DNA of 64,000 nt from a virus, in the IMG/VR virus record IMGVR_UViG_3300025379_000003, positions 92,631-156,630 of that record; one strand, written 5' to 3'. This document shows positions 1 to 8,540 of the stretch, one piece after another; the stretch's first letter is position 1; every line of letters starts with the position of its first letter. The translations under genes and the position numbers were made by a program. The notes below the pieces were generated by a model, which was not told the origin of the DNA, made no database searches, and saw nothing but the letters and a program-made list of their open reading frames with translations.

Positions 1-176
1 GCTTCAACAATAGCACCTTTATCTTGGTTATATTTTTGAGCAAACTCTTCACGAAGTTCTGCGGTTACTTGTTCGCGATTCTCTTTAATTTTTTCAGCAA
101 AGGCAGACTCAATGACAGTACGTGTGTCTTCTGTCATTACTCCTGACTCTACTAATTGTTTGAATGCGTCCAACAT
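1..176 (-). CDS. 22: Prohead core scaffolding protein, gp22-like (partial)
   Basis: Only the first 58 codons are inside the window; the gene runs off the left edge. The ATG is at 174-176 on the plus map, preceded by a strong GAGGAG-type ribosome binding site. The visible N-terminus (MLDAFKQLVESGVM...) is charged and helical, rich in Glu, Lys and Gln, as expected of an internal scaffold. The call rests mainly on position: it lies directly downstream of the gp21 protease on the same strand, the T4 order 20-67-68-21-22-23. The scaffold is known to be degraded by gp21 during head maturation. The major capsid gene gp23 would be expected just outside the window. Confidence 0.75.
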   Translation of the reverse strand, partial: MLDAFKQLVESGVMTEDTRTVIESAFAEKIKENREQVTAELREEFAQKYNQDKGAIVE

Positions 177-192
177 ATATTTCTCCTCGGGC

Positions 193-822
193 TTATTTTA
201 GACCTTTAATAATTTGAAGTAATGATTCCTTCAAATATTTCTGGGCCTTTGGATCTTCTTTTACTTCTTGCGCTACTCTAAACGCTCTATTCCCACCACG
301 AGCATTCATCAAATGCTCATAAACAGGAGTAGGGTACGCTCCAGGCGCACTTGGTTGAGCAACTACGTCTACTGTGATAATCTCGAAATCAGATACATGG
401 CCGTTCATGTCGTTAACATTGCCGCTACCACGAGAACTAACACCAAGTTTTACTCCACTTTCAAGCATAGTACGAACTAAGTTACCCATCGGTGTAGGTA
501 AAATTTTCATCTTACCATAACCATTAGGACCTTCCATCCACATTTGAGTTATCATATGGGACACACGATCCAAATTTACTTTTAAATCGTCAGGATGATC
601 AACTTCACCTAGTACACTATAGCCATTTTTAATCTGATCCATAAGAGTACTAACCGCACGATCAATTTCGTCTACTGGGTAAACACGTTGATTTGCGTTA
701 CGAATGCCACCTTGGATGGCAATACCTTTTAGATAAAGATTTTTGCCGTCCTTATCATCAGACTCAAGAATTACTTGAGCCTGATCATAACTTAGATGTT
801 CGCGTAAGTAAGAATATTGCAT
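193..822 (-). CDS. 21: Prohead core protease, gp21-like
   Basis: The product is 209 residues, close to T4 gp21, the serine protease that cleaves scaffold and capsid proteins inside the prohead. Candidate catalytic residues are His76 in GEVDHP, Ser129/Ser130 in GVSSRG and Asp152 in the TVDVV strand, arranged as in the herpesvirus-assemblin-like phage proteases. The N-terminal half carries the typical sequence around NANQRVYP. It lies between the acidic core protein and gp22 with short gaps, consistent with co-expression. Family assignment is firm; the exact triad numbering is inferred from motif context. Confidence 0.93.
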   Translation of the reverse strand: MQYSYLREHLSYDQAQVILESDDKDGKNLYLKGIAIQGGIRNANQRVYPVDEIDRAVSTLMDQIKNGYSVLGEVDHPDDLKVNLDRVSHMITQMWMEGPNGYGKMKILPTPMGNLVRTMLESGVKLGVSSRGSGNVNDMNGHVSDFEIITVDVVAQPSAPGAYPTPVYEHLMNARGGNRAFRVAQEVKEDPKAQKYLKESLLQIIKGLK

Positions 823-835
823 CCTGTCTCTCTAA

Positions 836-1852
836 TTATTTTGTATGCTGTGGCAAGAATTGACGTTTTGTAGCTGGATCAATACTTGTTTGACCTGCTT
901 TGTCGCCTGAGCCAGAACCTACTGGACCTGGATTCTTGTTGTTGTTAGGATATCCAGAACCAACTTTCTTTAGATTCTTAACACCCATTTTTCCACCTGG
1001 AACATTACCAGCTTCTTTAGCAAACTTGTCACCACTTTCTGGAGTGATACCACGATTTACTTTGCCTGGACTTGTACCTGTGTTGCTTTGACCTTCGTCT
1101 CCGCCTTGACCAATATTTTTAGCATCAGCACCAGTTGTTGGCTTACCTTTACCAGAACTTACTGGGCTACGGCCTTCTACTGGGGCACCTTCTGTATCGC
1201 CAGATCCAGAACCAACGTTCTTACCTTGAGCTTTTTGTGTACCAGACTTTTCCCAGTCGTTACCGACTTTCTCAACGTATTCACGTGTCATACGACGGTT
1301 TTCCATCATACCCATCATGTCTTCGTCAGCATCTTCTTTGTCATCACTGTCCATGTCCATGTCGTCATCACCGTCCATGCCCATTTCGTGTTCTTCTTCA
1401 CCTTGAGCTTGCTCTAATTCAGCAAAGGCAGCTTCTAGTTCAGCAATGGCGTTCTTGATGTCCATGATTGCGTTGTCTTCTTGACCTTCGTGACCGTGTT
1501 CGTCATCCTCTGGAGCGTCAAAGTTGTCGCCATCAGCAGAAATATCACCACCAAAGTCGTCAGTTTCGTCGCCAGTTTCATCGCTATCCATCATGTATGA
1601 ATCTTCGGACTCGTCCATGTCTGCGTCAAAGGCTTCTTCCATGTCGTCATCAGCTGACTCTTCCATATCTTCGTCAGCGGCTTCTTCCATATCTTCGTCA
1701 CGGGCTTCTTCCATATCCTGATCTTCTTCAGCGATAAGGTTTTCATAAATTTCACGACTCTTCTCTACAACGATTTCATGGAAAAGTTCGTTAGCCTTTT
1801 CGTGATCCTCGTTTACAAGATAGTCTAATAGTTGTTCAAATTTTGTAGACAT
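836..1852 (-). CDS. Acidic prohead core protein in the gp68 position
   Basis: This 338-residue protein lies between the portal-side small gene and gp21, where T4 has gp68. Residues 1-45 form a predicted helical head (MSTKFEQLLDYLVNEDHEKA). Residues about 42-185 are extremely acidic with a repeating DEDMEEA unit and further Asp/Met-rich runs. Residues about 200-338 are Gly/Lys/Asn-rich and low in complexity. It is far longer than T4 gp68. A prohead-internal role is inferred from position and from the acidic, scaffold-like composition, not from homology I can verify. The ATG at 1852 follows AGGAGAAT, a good ribosome binding site. Confidence 0.7.
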   Translation of the reverse strand: MSTKFEQLLDYLVNEDHEKANELFHEIVVEKSREIYENLIAEEDQDMEEARDEDMEEAADEDMEESADDDMEEAFDADMDESEDSYMMDSDETGDETDDFGGDISADGDNFDAPEDDEHGHEGQEDNAIMDIKNAIAELEAAFAELEQAQGEEEHEMGMDGDDDMDMDSDDKEDADEDMMGMMENRRMTREYVEKVGNDWEKSGTQKAQGKNVGSGSGDTEGAPVEGRSPVSSGKGKPTTGADAKNIGQGGDEGQSNTGTSPGKVNRGITPESGDKFAKEAGNVPGGKMGVKNLKKVGSGYPNNNKNPGPVGSGSGDKAGQTSIDPATKRQFLPQHTK

Positions 1853-2037
1853 AATTTTTAATTCTCCTGTTAGGTTAGCGGCATTGCTATAGCTTTATTT
1901 ACAGGGAGATTAAAATAGATGTGCGAAATAGGCCGAAAATCAGTCGTTTTGGCCTTTTTGTGACAGAGTTGACTCTGTTTTTGATATCTTTTTGTCAAAA
2001 ATATTTAGTTTCTGACAGAAAAAGTTATAGTATACGT
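1853..2037. other. Intergenic segment with several hairpins
   Basis: No gene is seen in these 185 bases. On the plus strand, AGGCC (1930-1934) pairs with GGCCT (1951-1955), with AAAA/TTTT extending the stem, followed by a T run. ACAGAG (1963-1968) pairs with CTCTGT (1973-1978) over a TTGA loop, again followed by T's. A third stem (CTTTTT-GTCA with TGAC-AG-AAAAAG) covers about 1988-2025. The T runs suit termination of plus-strand transcripts, yet all nearby genes are on the minus strand, so the hairpins may instead act in the 5' leader of the acidic core gene. TGTAAATA (minus, 1896-1903) is a weak late-promoter-like match. Confidence 0.5.
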
Positions 2038-2283
2038 TTATGTAGCAGCCGCTTCTGGCGGAGGAGCCGCGTACATTTTTCTAGTCAAACCCAATTCTTG
2101 CTTTTTTTCTTTCTCACGAGCATCGCCAGCTTTGCGTAAATCGTTAAGCATTCCTAGTGTTAATCTAGTCTTTCTTAGTTCTTTGTCTTTTAAAATGCTG
2201 GTATCATTTTGACTTAGATAGCGATCATCCTCCTGGGGAGCCTCGTGTTCTTTGTCAAAATACATAAATTCTCGTAGTATCAT
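2038..2283 (-). CDS. Small protein in the gp67 position
   Basis: An 81-residue charged protein (MILREFMYFDKEHEAP...) lies just downstream of the portal gene, where T4 has the prohead core gene 67. I do not recognise its sequence. It ends in an Ala/Pro-rich tail (APPPEAAAT). A longer reading from TTG at 2289 exists, but the ATG at 2283 is preferred. No clear Shine-Dalgarno sequence is visible upstream. A late-promoter-like GATAAATA lies immediately upstream, which would give a very short leader. A head-core function is an inference from synteny only. Confidence 0.65.
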   Translation of the reverse strand: MILREFMYFDKEHEAPQEDDRYLSQNDTSILKDKELRKTRLTLGMLNDLRKAGDAREKEKKQELGLTRKMYAAPPPEAAAT

Positions 2284-2290
2284 AGTCAAG

Positions 2291-2298
2291 TATTTATC
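2291..2298 (-). promoter_or_regulatory. Late-promoter-like motif GATAAATA
   Basis: GATAAATA on the minus strand differs by one base from the T4 late consensus TATAAATA. It lies in the gap between the portal gene and the small gp67-position gene. Transcription would start only a few bases before the ATG at 2283. Confidence 0.4.
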
Positions 2299-2300
2299 AA

Positions 2301-4040
2301 TTACTGAGGTGGAGCTTCGCCAGCATCACCACCAGGAGAAGGACTTACCGATCCATCAGTAGGAGCATTTTCATCGCCTAGTTCAGGGGGAGGAGTGTTA
2401 TCACTTAAACTGCTTAAATCTCCAGACATGCCATTAGCAGTAATACCTGCTGTACGAAGTTCTGCGCTGGCACTTAATTGTGTGTCATCGTCGATGTTTT
2501 CTTCTTTCCACAGTGTTTCATTTTCTGTGACTTCCTCAGTGGTCAATCCCAAGAATCGTTTTAAGGCAAATCTCTTGGATATCATGGGAATTGCCACCAT
2601 GGTATTGAATGTGTTAACACGGGCGGTATCCATTTCTGCTTGACGATAACTCGCAAAGTTTTGTGGAGGATTAAATTTAAGATCAAAAATATTGCTGTCT
2701 ATGTTGATGCCTTTGTTATGTAGATACAGTTTGAACTCAAGATCAAACGGTTCATTCATCAACGATTGTAGTCGTTCGCAGTATTTGTTGAATCGTAATT
2801 CTTGTATATAGGCTGTCCCGACTCGTCCGTCATTGAAGTTGCTCCCTCCATCATCACTACCAGTTGGTAGGTAAGAACTTGGAATACGCAAAGCTCTAAA
2901 CAGTTTATTAGTAAAGTACTTAAGGTCATCAATTTCTCCTAAATTAGTACCACCAGGAAGAATTTCAACTTTACTACCACGACCTTCTGCTGTGGTTGGG
3001 AAGAAATAATCTTCGTTGACGCTTAGTGGATTGTAACTTGCGTCAATAACACTTTGACTTCCGCCAGTAGTACTGGGGATTCTGCGTTGGTTTACTTCAT
3101 TTTTAACACGTTCAACAAAGCTCATGGCCAAGTGACTGGGCATGTTACCCACATCAATATAAAACACACGACGCTCTGGAGCACGTTGTATACGATAGAT
3201 TAGAATAGCATCTTCTAGCAGTTCTTTTTGTTTGAACACTTTAAAGATACTTTCCATTAAACTGTTGCCAAATGGGAAGTTACTGTCCAAGCCTTCACTC
3301 ATTGAAATGTGAATTACATGACGAGCATCTATGGCATATTGGTTTTGATTTTGGCTAAATCGACTACTATTTGCGGTGGTTGGATAGGAACCTACCATAC
3401 CCCTACTACCCCCGGCGCCTCCCTGTCCAGTGCCATAAGAACCGCCAAATTGACTGCCGCCGCCGTTGACATTGCTGGGTTGAATAGCAGTTGTGGCCAG
3501 TGTTTCAAAGTTAGGATTGAAGTCACGGATGTGATATTGCTCAGGCTTCTTACCTTCACTTTCATTAACAATAATCTTGTCTACCTTGGCAGGATCCACA
3601 TACATCCAAGCCTGTGTTTCTGGGTCACGAACAAAGAAACTATCGCCATACTTGAAGGCATTGCGTACAATTTTAAAAATACGAACAGGGAATTTGTTTA
3701 ACTTACACCACTGTTGTAGGTATTTTTTAATAATCTTAACTTCAGTATTTGTTGCTTGATCTTTAAAATAGATCTGGAATGGTGTACCGTTTTCTTCGTT
3801 GGTTTGACTACAGAATTCAGCCAAAATATCAAAGGCGGCATTGACTTCACTGTCGCTGTCCATTGTATCATACTGTCCGTAACGCTCTAAACGATTAGGA
3901 TGTCCAGCATACACATCAGGAAGATAACTGCTGTAATTGGTACGGCTAGGGTTACTGCTACCCGCTGTACTCATGCTACCACTCACAGGGCTAAGTTTGC
4001 CTGAAAGATTTACAGGGGTAAAGTATTTTTTCCAGCTCAA
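2301..4040 (-). CDS. 20: Portal vertex protein, gp20-like
   Basis: The 579-residue product matches T4-like portals, for example around DILAEFCSQTNEENGTPF, RNAFKYGDSFFVRD, the VFKQKELLEDAILIYRIQRAPERRVFYIDVGN block and the LRIPSSYLP region. The portal dodecamer forms the DNA entry channel and nucleates prohead assembly. The start is TTG with a strong AAGGAG seven bases upstream; no better ATG lies nearby. A Gly/Ser-rich insertion at about residues 190-225 and a Pro/Gly-rich tail are likely flexible. It heads the head-gene series running leftwards. Confidence 0.95.
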   Translation of the reverse strand: MSWKKYFTPVNLSGKLSPVSGSMSTAGSSNPSRTNYSSYLPDVYAGHPNRLERYGQYDTMDSDSEVNAAFDILAEFCSQTNEENGTPFQIYFKDQATNTEVKIIKKYLQQWCKLNKFPVRIFKIVRNAFKYGDSFFVRDPETQAWMYVDPAKVDKIIVNESEGKKPEQYHIRDFNPNFETLATTAIQPSNVNGGGSQFGGSYGTGQGGAGGSRGMVGSYPTTANSSRFSQNQNQYAIDARHVIHISMSEGLDSNFPFGNSLMESIFKVFKQKELLEDAILIYRIQRAPERRVFYIDVGNMPSHLAMSFVERVKNEVNQRRIPSTTGGSQSVIDASYNPLSVNEDYFFPTTAEGRGSKVEILPGGTNLGEIDDLKYFTNKLFRALRIPSSYLPTGSDDGGSNFNDGRVGTAYIQELRFNKYCERLQSLMNEPFDLEFKLYLHNKGINIDSNIFDLKFNPPQNFASYRQAEMDTARVNTFNTMVAIPMISKRFALKRFLGLTTEEVTENETLWKEENIDDDTQLSASAELRTAGITANGMSGDLSSLSDNTPPPELGDENAPTDGSVSPSPGGDAGEAPPQ

Positions 4041-4072
4041 ATCAACGCTCCTTTAATAATATGTAGGCCTAC

Positions 4073-6472
4073 TTAATGTGGCATTTGATTGCCACTTAGA
4101 TTTTTTAATTCAGATATCTGTCTATCAGTATTGTCTACAGTTTCTCTCATAAGAGACCGAATATCATTCATAATGATATTTAACTGTTTTAGTGATTCTC
4201 CAATAGCTTTCTGGCCTATGCTCGATTCTATCATTGCTGTTAAATTTTCGTTGGTAATCACGTTACCACTGCTGTTAGTAGATATAATTTCTGGGCCTTT
4301 TTCACCAACTAGATAAGATCCGGGATTTATTGGACCGCCCGATGCTTTACCTTCTGGTGTTTTGACCTTTGCTGGATCAAATTGATCATAAGCAGTTTCG
4401 CCAATTATTCTACCCAACGGTCCTGCTAATAAGGGTAATAACAAGGATAATCCAAAAGTTTCGGGAGCTAGAAGTGCAGCGGCGGTGTATAATCCTACTT
4501 CTAATCCAGTTCCTACTCTATTACGATTTTGTTGTCTGGCTGCTTCAGCATCATCAATTTGTTTTTGTTTTCTTGCTTCCTCGATAGCATTACTTTCTTC
4601 ATATCCGCCGTATATTCCTAAAGCTGAGCCAATCCCTACACTACCTAGTCTGCCTTTATTAAATCTACTCTTAGGTTTGTTTTCAGAACTGCCACCTCCA
4701 CCACCTTCTGGTGTTGGAACACCACCCCCAGGTTTAAACCCTTCCCTAATTGCCACCCACATGGGATTGGCAAAAGTACCGCGTTCTAATGCGGCATTGG
4801 CTAGTCCACCTAATCCGCCACCTGCTGATTTTACAGCACTGGCTATGTTAAATGCTTTCCATGCTAGGTAGGCCAATCCCACTTCCTCTGTTAGATGCTT
4901 TAATGCTTGTCCATGCTGAAATACCCAATCAATGGCTGCGGCTATTTTTGGTGTAGCGTCATCTAGTGCTTTGACAAATCTTTCTTGTATGGCTTGAAAT
5001 AAACTATTGAATGTTGGCTCTATTTTTTCATTAAGTAAAACTAGGGATTTTACAACCTCTTGGTTGGCCTCGTTCATTTTTTGTTGAGTTTTTGCGGCCG
5101 CGGCTGCTTGACTGCTGGCGGCTTTATCGTTCTTATCAGCAATCTCACCACCTCGATCTAACCAATGTTCATGAGCAGTTAGGTTGTTGTTTAGTGCTAT
5201 TACTTGTTGTTTAAGACCTGCATTGACAGCTGGTGCCAACTCTGTATTAGCCAATGATTGATAAAAGGCATTTTCCCCCATATTTTTAGCAGTTTCAGCT
5301 AGATAGTAGCCTGCAGCATGCGATTGTTTTAGCAGTTCTGCTTCGCTGATATTTCTATCTCTGGCTAGCGCCGCTTGTCTACGTTGCTCTGCGTAGAAAC
5401 TGGCATTTACACCAGCAAAAAGTTGAAGACCTTTTGTCACTGGTGCTAGGTTCATGGTCAATGCCATCATGTTCAACCCAGCTTCTTCACCATATTGTGA
5501 TGTTTGTGAACGCACCAAAGCTAATTCTTTATCCGCTTGTGCTCTTTCACTTTCACCAGTTAATCTTAACTGGGTCAAATGTGCTTGGAACGCTTCTTGC
5601 TGAGCGATTTTTTTCTGTTCATCTTCTAACTGCTTTCTATTTTTGCCTGTTAGTTCAGTGAGTATGGCTTGCTCTTGGATATAAGCGTGTGTACCTTCAG
5701 CAACAGCATACATGGCATCCTTGCTGGCTAATTCAGCTTTACTTACTCCACCTCGAATCTGCATGTATGTTAATTCGTTGTCAGTTAATTCTTGAAATGT
5801 ATAACCTAGGGCTCTTAGATTTTGTCCAAAATCACTTTTGATAAAACTATTACTAAAATTAAAAAACGCCGTAGCACCATCATTGACATTACCGCCAATC
5901 CTAGCAAACGCTTCTTGATTATTTTGAATAGTAGAGGTAAATTGTTCAAGTGTTAGATAGGATTTGGCCTGTGCTATTCGCATGTCATCCAAACTGCCAC
6001 TGAAATTAACACCCGAAGCAGATATTTTTTGATATGTGTCTAAATTAGTTTCTTGAAAACTGGCTATTTTTCCAAATAACTCAGCTACTGCGCCTAATGG
6101 TCCAGGCAATTTGGCAAGAGCATCAAATACATCAGAAGTCTTAGCAGTACCGTCAGCCATCTTGGCACCCAGCGCTTCCACTTGTCTATATGTTTGTTTA
6201 GTTGCTTGCCATGCGTTATCCACCGCATCGCCCAAGAGCTTCATACCCACAGTGGTTTGACTCGAAGCACTGCCTACATTTTTAATTTGCCCAAGAGCTT
6301 CGTCAGTGGTAGATTTTGCTACTCCAGACTTGTTTGCCAGCGTTCTTAAAGTTGCCAGCTGTTCTATGTTTGATGTGGCTGTGGCTGCCAACAGAGCCTT
6401 CAGCGTGGCCTCGGTAGCGGCATTGTTTAATTCTACTTCTTCATTGCCTATTCGGCCGTACACGTCTGCCAT
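4073..6472 (-). CDS. Tail tape measure-like protein (gp29 role)
   Basis: A 799-residue, largely helical protein with long Ala/Gln/Glu-rich stretches. At about residues 655-690 there is a hydrophobic segment (GLYTAAALLAP... LLPLLAGPLG), a feature often seen in tape measures. Near residues 712-729 it has GGPINPGSYLVGEKGPEII, the GxxYLVGExGPE signature common near tape-measure C-termini. A tape measure sets tail length and is thought to pass into the host envelope. It is divergent from the gp26-like pair on the plus strand, which may supply its assembly chaperones. The ATG at 6472 has GGAT upstream. Sequence similarity to T4 gp29 itself is not obvious to me. Confidence 0.8.
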   Translation of the reverse strand: MADVYGRIGNEEVELNNAATEATLKALLAATATSNIEQLATLRTLANKSGVAKSTTDEALGQIKNVGSASSQTTVGMKLLGDAVDNAWQATKQTYRQVEALGAKMADGTAKTSDVFDALAKLPGPLGAVAELFGKIASFQETNLDTYQKISASGVNFSGSLDDMRIAQAKSYLTLEQFTSTIQNNQEAFARIGGNVNDGATAFFNFSNSFIKSDFGQNLRALGYTFQELTDNELTYMQIRGGVSKAELASKDAMYAVAEGTHAYIQEQAILTELTGKNRKQLEDEQKKIAQQEAFQAHLTQLRLTGESERAQADKELALVRSQTSQYGEEAGLNMMALTMNLAPVTKGLQLFAGVNASFYAEQRRQAALARDRNISEAELLKQSHAAGYYLAETAKNMGENAFYQSLANTELAPAVNAGLKQQVIALNNNLTAHEHWLDRGGEIADKNDKAASSQAAAAAKTQQKMNEANQEVVKSLVLLNEKIEPTFNSLFQAIQERFVKALDDATPKIAAAIDWVFQHGQALKHLTEEVGLAYLAWKAFNIASAVKSAGGGLGGLANAALERGTFANPMWVAIREGFKPGGGVPTPEGGGGGSSENKPKSRFNKGRLGSVGIGSALGIYGGYEESNAIEEARKQKQIDDAEAARQQNRNRVGTGLEVGLYTAAALLAPETFGLSLLLPLLAGPLGRIIGETAYDQFDPAKVKTPEGKASGGPINPGSYLVGEKGPEIISTNSSGNVITNENLTAMIESSIGQKAIGESLKQLNIIMNDIRSLMRETVDNTDRQISELKNLSGNQMPH

Positions 6473-6496
6473 TGTTTATCCAGGGTTTTCTGCGTA

Positions 6497-6504
6497 TATA
6501 AATA
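6497..6504 (+). promoter_or_regulatory. T4-type late promoter TATAAATA
   Basis: An exact TATAAATA lies 51 bases upstream of the gp26-like ATG at 6556. The mRNA would include the GGAG ribosome binding site at about 6545. It matches the DNA element recognised by gp55-type sigma factors, and a gp55-like gene is in this window. Confidence 0.7.
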
Positions 6505-6535
6505 CTAAAAAGAAGATAACCTTTTATCTTAAACT

Positions 6536-6543
6536 TATTTATT
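6536..6543 (-). promoter_or_regulatory. Late-promoter-like AATAAATA for the tape measure
   Basis: AATAAATA on the minus strand lies 64 bases upstream of the tape-measure ATG. Together with the plus-strand TATAAATA at 6497 it would make this 83-base gap a divergent late promoter region. Confidence 0.35.
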
Positions 6544-6555
6544 CGGAGAAAAACC

Positions 6556-7419
6556 ATGGACCGTAGCACCACATTCAACCCCTTGGCAATGTATATGAGA
6601 CAGCCTAAGATCTACATTAAATTGCCCAGTAATGGGGAATACTGGGCACCCGGAGCTTTGGAAATGCCTGACAATGGAGAATTGGCAGTTTATTCCATGA
6701 CTGCCAAAGATGAGTTATTGCTCAATGTGCCAGATGCTTTAATGAATGGACAGGCCATTGTGGATGTTGTGGAAAGTTGTATTCCAAATATTAAAAATGC
6801 CTGGGAGATACCCAGCATTGACATGGATGTTATACTAATTGCCATAAGATTGTCTACCTACGGTGAGTTCATGAACACGCCAGTTACATTTGGCGGCGAT
6901 GTTGAAATGGAGTATCAAGCGGATCTAAGAGTAATACTAGACGACCTACGTAGACAGATTAAATGGGATAGTGCCGTAGAAGTTAGCAATGAACTAACAG
7001 TGTTTGTTAAACCTTTGATCTATCGTCAGATGACAGAAACTGCTCTACAGACTTTTGAAACACAAAAAATAATTCAACTGGCCAACAACGATTCGATCTC
7101 TGAAGACGATAAGATCAAGATGTTTAAAGAAAGTTTTAAGAAATTAACTGAATCTACCATAGGTGTTGTGTCCAAGAGTGTGTATAGGATTGATTCACCA
7201 CATGGCAGTGTTAGCGATCCTGACACCATCAAAGAATTTATTGACAACATAGATAAGAACACATTCAACAAGATACAGGATCATCTCAACGAACTTAGAG
7301 TAAACAACTCATTAAAACCAATGACTGTTGAAGTTACGGATGAAATGAGAGAAAAGGGCATTACTGGTGACACTGTTGAAGTACCACTAACATTCGACGC
7401 TTCAACTTTTTTCGGGTAA
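6556..7419 (+). CDS. 26: Baseplate hub/assembly protein, gp26-like
   Basis: The product has 287 residues. The N-terminal pattern (PKIYIKLPSNGEYW, then YSMTAKDELLLNVPDALMNGQAIVDVVESCIPNI) is that of the T4 gp26 family of baseplate proteins in T4-like phages. T4 gp26 is shorter, about 208 residues. It starts at ATG with GGAG upstream and an exact TATAAATA late promoter. Its last codons ACT-TTT-TTC-GGG-TAA contain a canonical -1 slippery heptamer, after which the next frame is open into the following gene. That arrangement resembles tail assembly chaperone pairs next to tape measure genes. Confidence 0.85.
   Translation: MDRSTTFNPLAMYMRQPKIYIKLPSNGEYWAPGALEMPDNGELAVYSMTAKDELLLNVPDALMNGQAIVDVVESCIPNIKNAWEIPSIDMDVILIAIRLSTYGEFMNTPVTFGGDVEMEYQADLRVILDDLRRQIKWDSAVEVSNELTVFVKPLIYRQMTETALQTFETQKIIQLANNDSISEDDKIKMFKESFKKLTESTIGVVSKSVYRIDSPHGSVSDPDTIKEFIDNIDKNTFNKIQDHLNELRVNNSLKPMTVEVTDEMREKGITGDTVEVPLTFDASTFFG
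7407..7413 (+). other. Candidate -1 ribosomal frameshift site TTTTTTC
   Basis: The zero-frame codons of the gp26-like gene are ACT TTT TTC GGG TAA, so T-TTT-TTC fits the X-XXY-YYZ rule exactly, two codons before the stop. After a -1 slip, reading continues CGG GTA AGG CTT TTG into the 72-residue frame without a stop, giving a predicted 362-residue fusion. Downstream, CCTTGAC (7436-7442) can pair with GTCAAGG (7458-7464). That stem is farther from the slip site than usual. Confidence 0.55.
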
Positions 7420-7424
7420 GGCTT

Positions 7425-7643
7425 TTGTATCTAGACCTTGACGGCCTCAACAAACTAGTCAAGGGGTTAGAACAAGATACAGAAGCCTTAAAAGAAGAAC
7501 TTTTAAGAATTTGTTGGTATATGCGAGGCGGCCTAAGTTACACAGAGAGTCATATGATGACTCCTGATGAAAGAAAAATTGCCACTAAGATAATTGAAGA
7601 TAATTTAAAAACGGCTAAAGAAACGCAGATGCCGTTCTTTTAA
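7425..7643 (+). CDS. Small helical partner of the gp26-like protein (gp51 position)
   Basis: A 72-residue, charged, helical product (LDLDGLNKLVKGLEQDTEALKEEL...) in the -1 frame relative to the upstream gene. The only independent start is TTG at 7425, with just a weak AAGG three bases upstream and no nearby ATG. This favours expression by -1 frameshifting from the gp26-like gene as a C-terminal extension. In T4, gp26 and gp51 are neighbouring baseplate-hub genes; calling this gp51-like is by position only. Its stop overlaps by four bases the stop of the convergent gene. Confidence 0.7.
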   Translation: MYLDLDGLNKLVKGLEQDTEALKEELLRICWYMRGGLSYTESHMMTPDERKIATKIIEDNLKTAKETQMPFF

Positions 7644-8515
7644 AGACTCATTCCCAAGAAACGACTGTAGCCCACATGTTCATTCACAGGATCCACTGAC
7701 TGTGTTTGTCGTGCCTTGGCAAGTTCCGCATCAGCTTGATCTAATTGAGCTCTTAGCTTCTTACGATCATTGTCAGTTTGTAAATTTTTGTAGTAGTTAA
7801 CTATAGAATTTTGATCAATTGTTTTTTGAGCAGGGGCACTGCCACCCACTATGTTGCCCGTGCCTGCGTCGTCAGTGCCTTGATTGGCAGGATTTGCTTG
7901 GGGCTGACTGGAGGTATTTGTTTGACTGGCTTGCTGTGTTGCGGCAACCTTATTTTTTTCAGCAATTGATGCTGAAATAATTTGACTGACCGTCTTATTA
8001 TCTAAAGGAATATCCTGCTGTCCGTTAGCGTCATCTTCATTGGTTGATAAATGGATATTTGGATTATCATCAGCTGGGTGTGCGTTAGGATCATTTAAAG
8101 ATGCTGCATGAGCACTAGGTGTATTTTGTGGATCCAGTGTAGGATCTTTTCTCTGATTAGCTGGCTGACTGGCCTTGGTCTTTACGTCTTGGACTAACTT
8201 GGCTACTCCGCCAGTTAATGGCAACTGATTAGATTTCATCCAATCAAGTAAGACATTTAAAGTGGGCTGTTGACTGCCTGTTCTTCCCACATAAGTTTGA
8301 AAATCCTTCATCAAGGCATTTGCTTCTTTACCTATTTCTGAAATACCCTTAGCTCTTGCTCGTTGATTAGGGTTAAATGGGGATATTCTACTTAGCCCTG
8401 TTTTTATTTTAGATACAACACCCTGTGGGGTATCACTAGGAGTACTTGCGCTTGCCGCATTGATATCTAATTCTGATAATTTTTCACTTTCTAAAATGAC
8501 ATCTGACAAACGCAT
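7640..8515 (-). CDS. Unknown protein under a late promoter
   Basis: A 291-residue protein I do not recognise. It begins MRLSDVILESEKLSEL, has a basic segment with RISPFNPNQRARAKG near residue 50, then a long Asn/Gln/Asp/Ala-rich low-complexity middle (about residues 110-225). It ends in a charged coiled-coil-like stretch (NYYKNLQTDNDRKKLRAQLD) and HVGYSRFLGMSL. There is no signal peptide or membrane segment. An exact TATAAATA lies 26 bases upstream and AAAGGAAA serves as ribosome binding site, so late expression and a virion or assembly role are likely but unproven. Confidence 0.75.
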   Translation of the reverse strand: MRLSDVILESEKLSELDINAASASTPSDTPQGVVSKIKTGLSRISPFNPNQRARAKGISEIGKEANALMKDFQTYVGRTGSQQPTLNVLLDWMKSNQLPLTGGVAKLVQDVKTKASQPANQRKDPTLDPQNTPSAHAASLNDPNAHPADDNPNIHLSTNEDDANGQQDIPLDNKTVSQIISASIAEKNKVAATQQASQTNTSSQPQANPANQGTDDAGTGNIVGGSAPAQKTIDQNSIVNYYKNLQTDNDRKKLRAQLDQADAELAKARQTQSVDPVNEHVGYSRFLGMSL

Positions 8516-8540
8516 TTTGATTTCCTTTAATGTTATGATT

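Noticed and set aside
900-1737. Several plus-strand ORFs opposite the acidic core protein
   Set aside because: They arise from the reverse complement of Asp/Glu/Met-rich codons and have no ribosome binding sites or plausible products.
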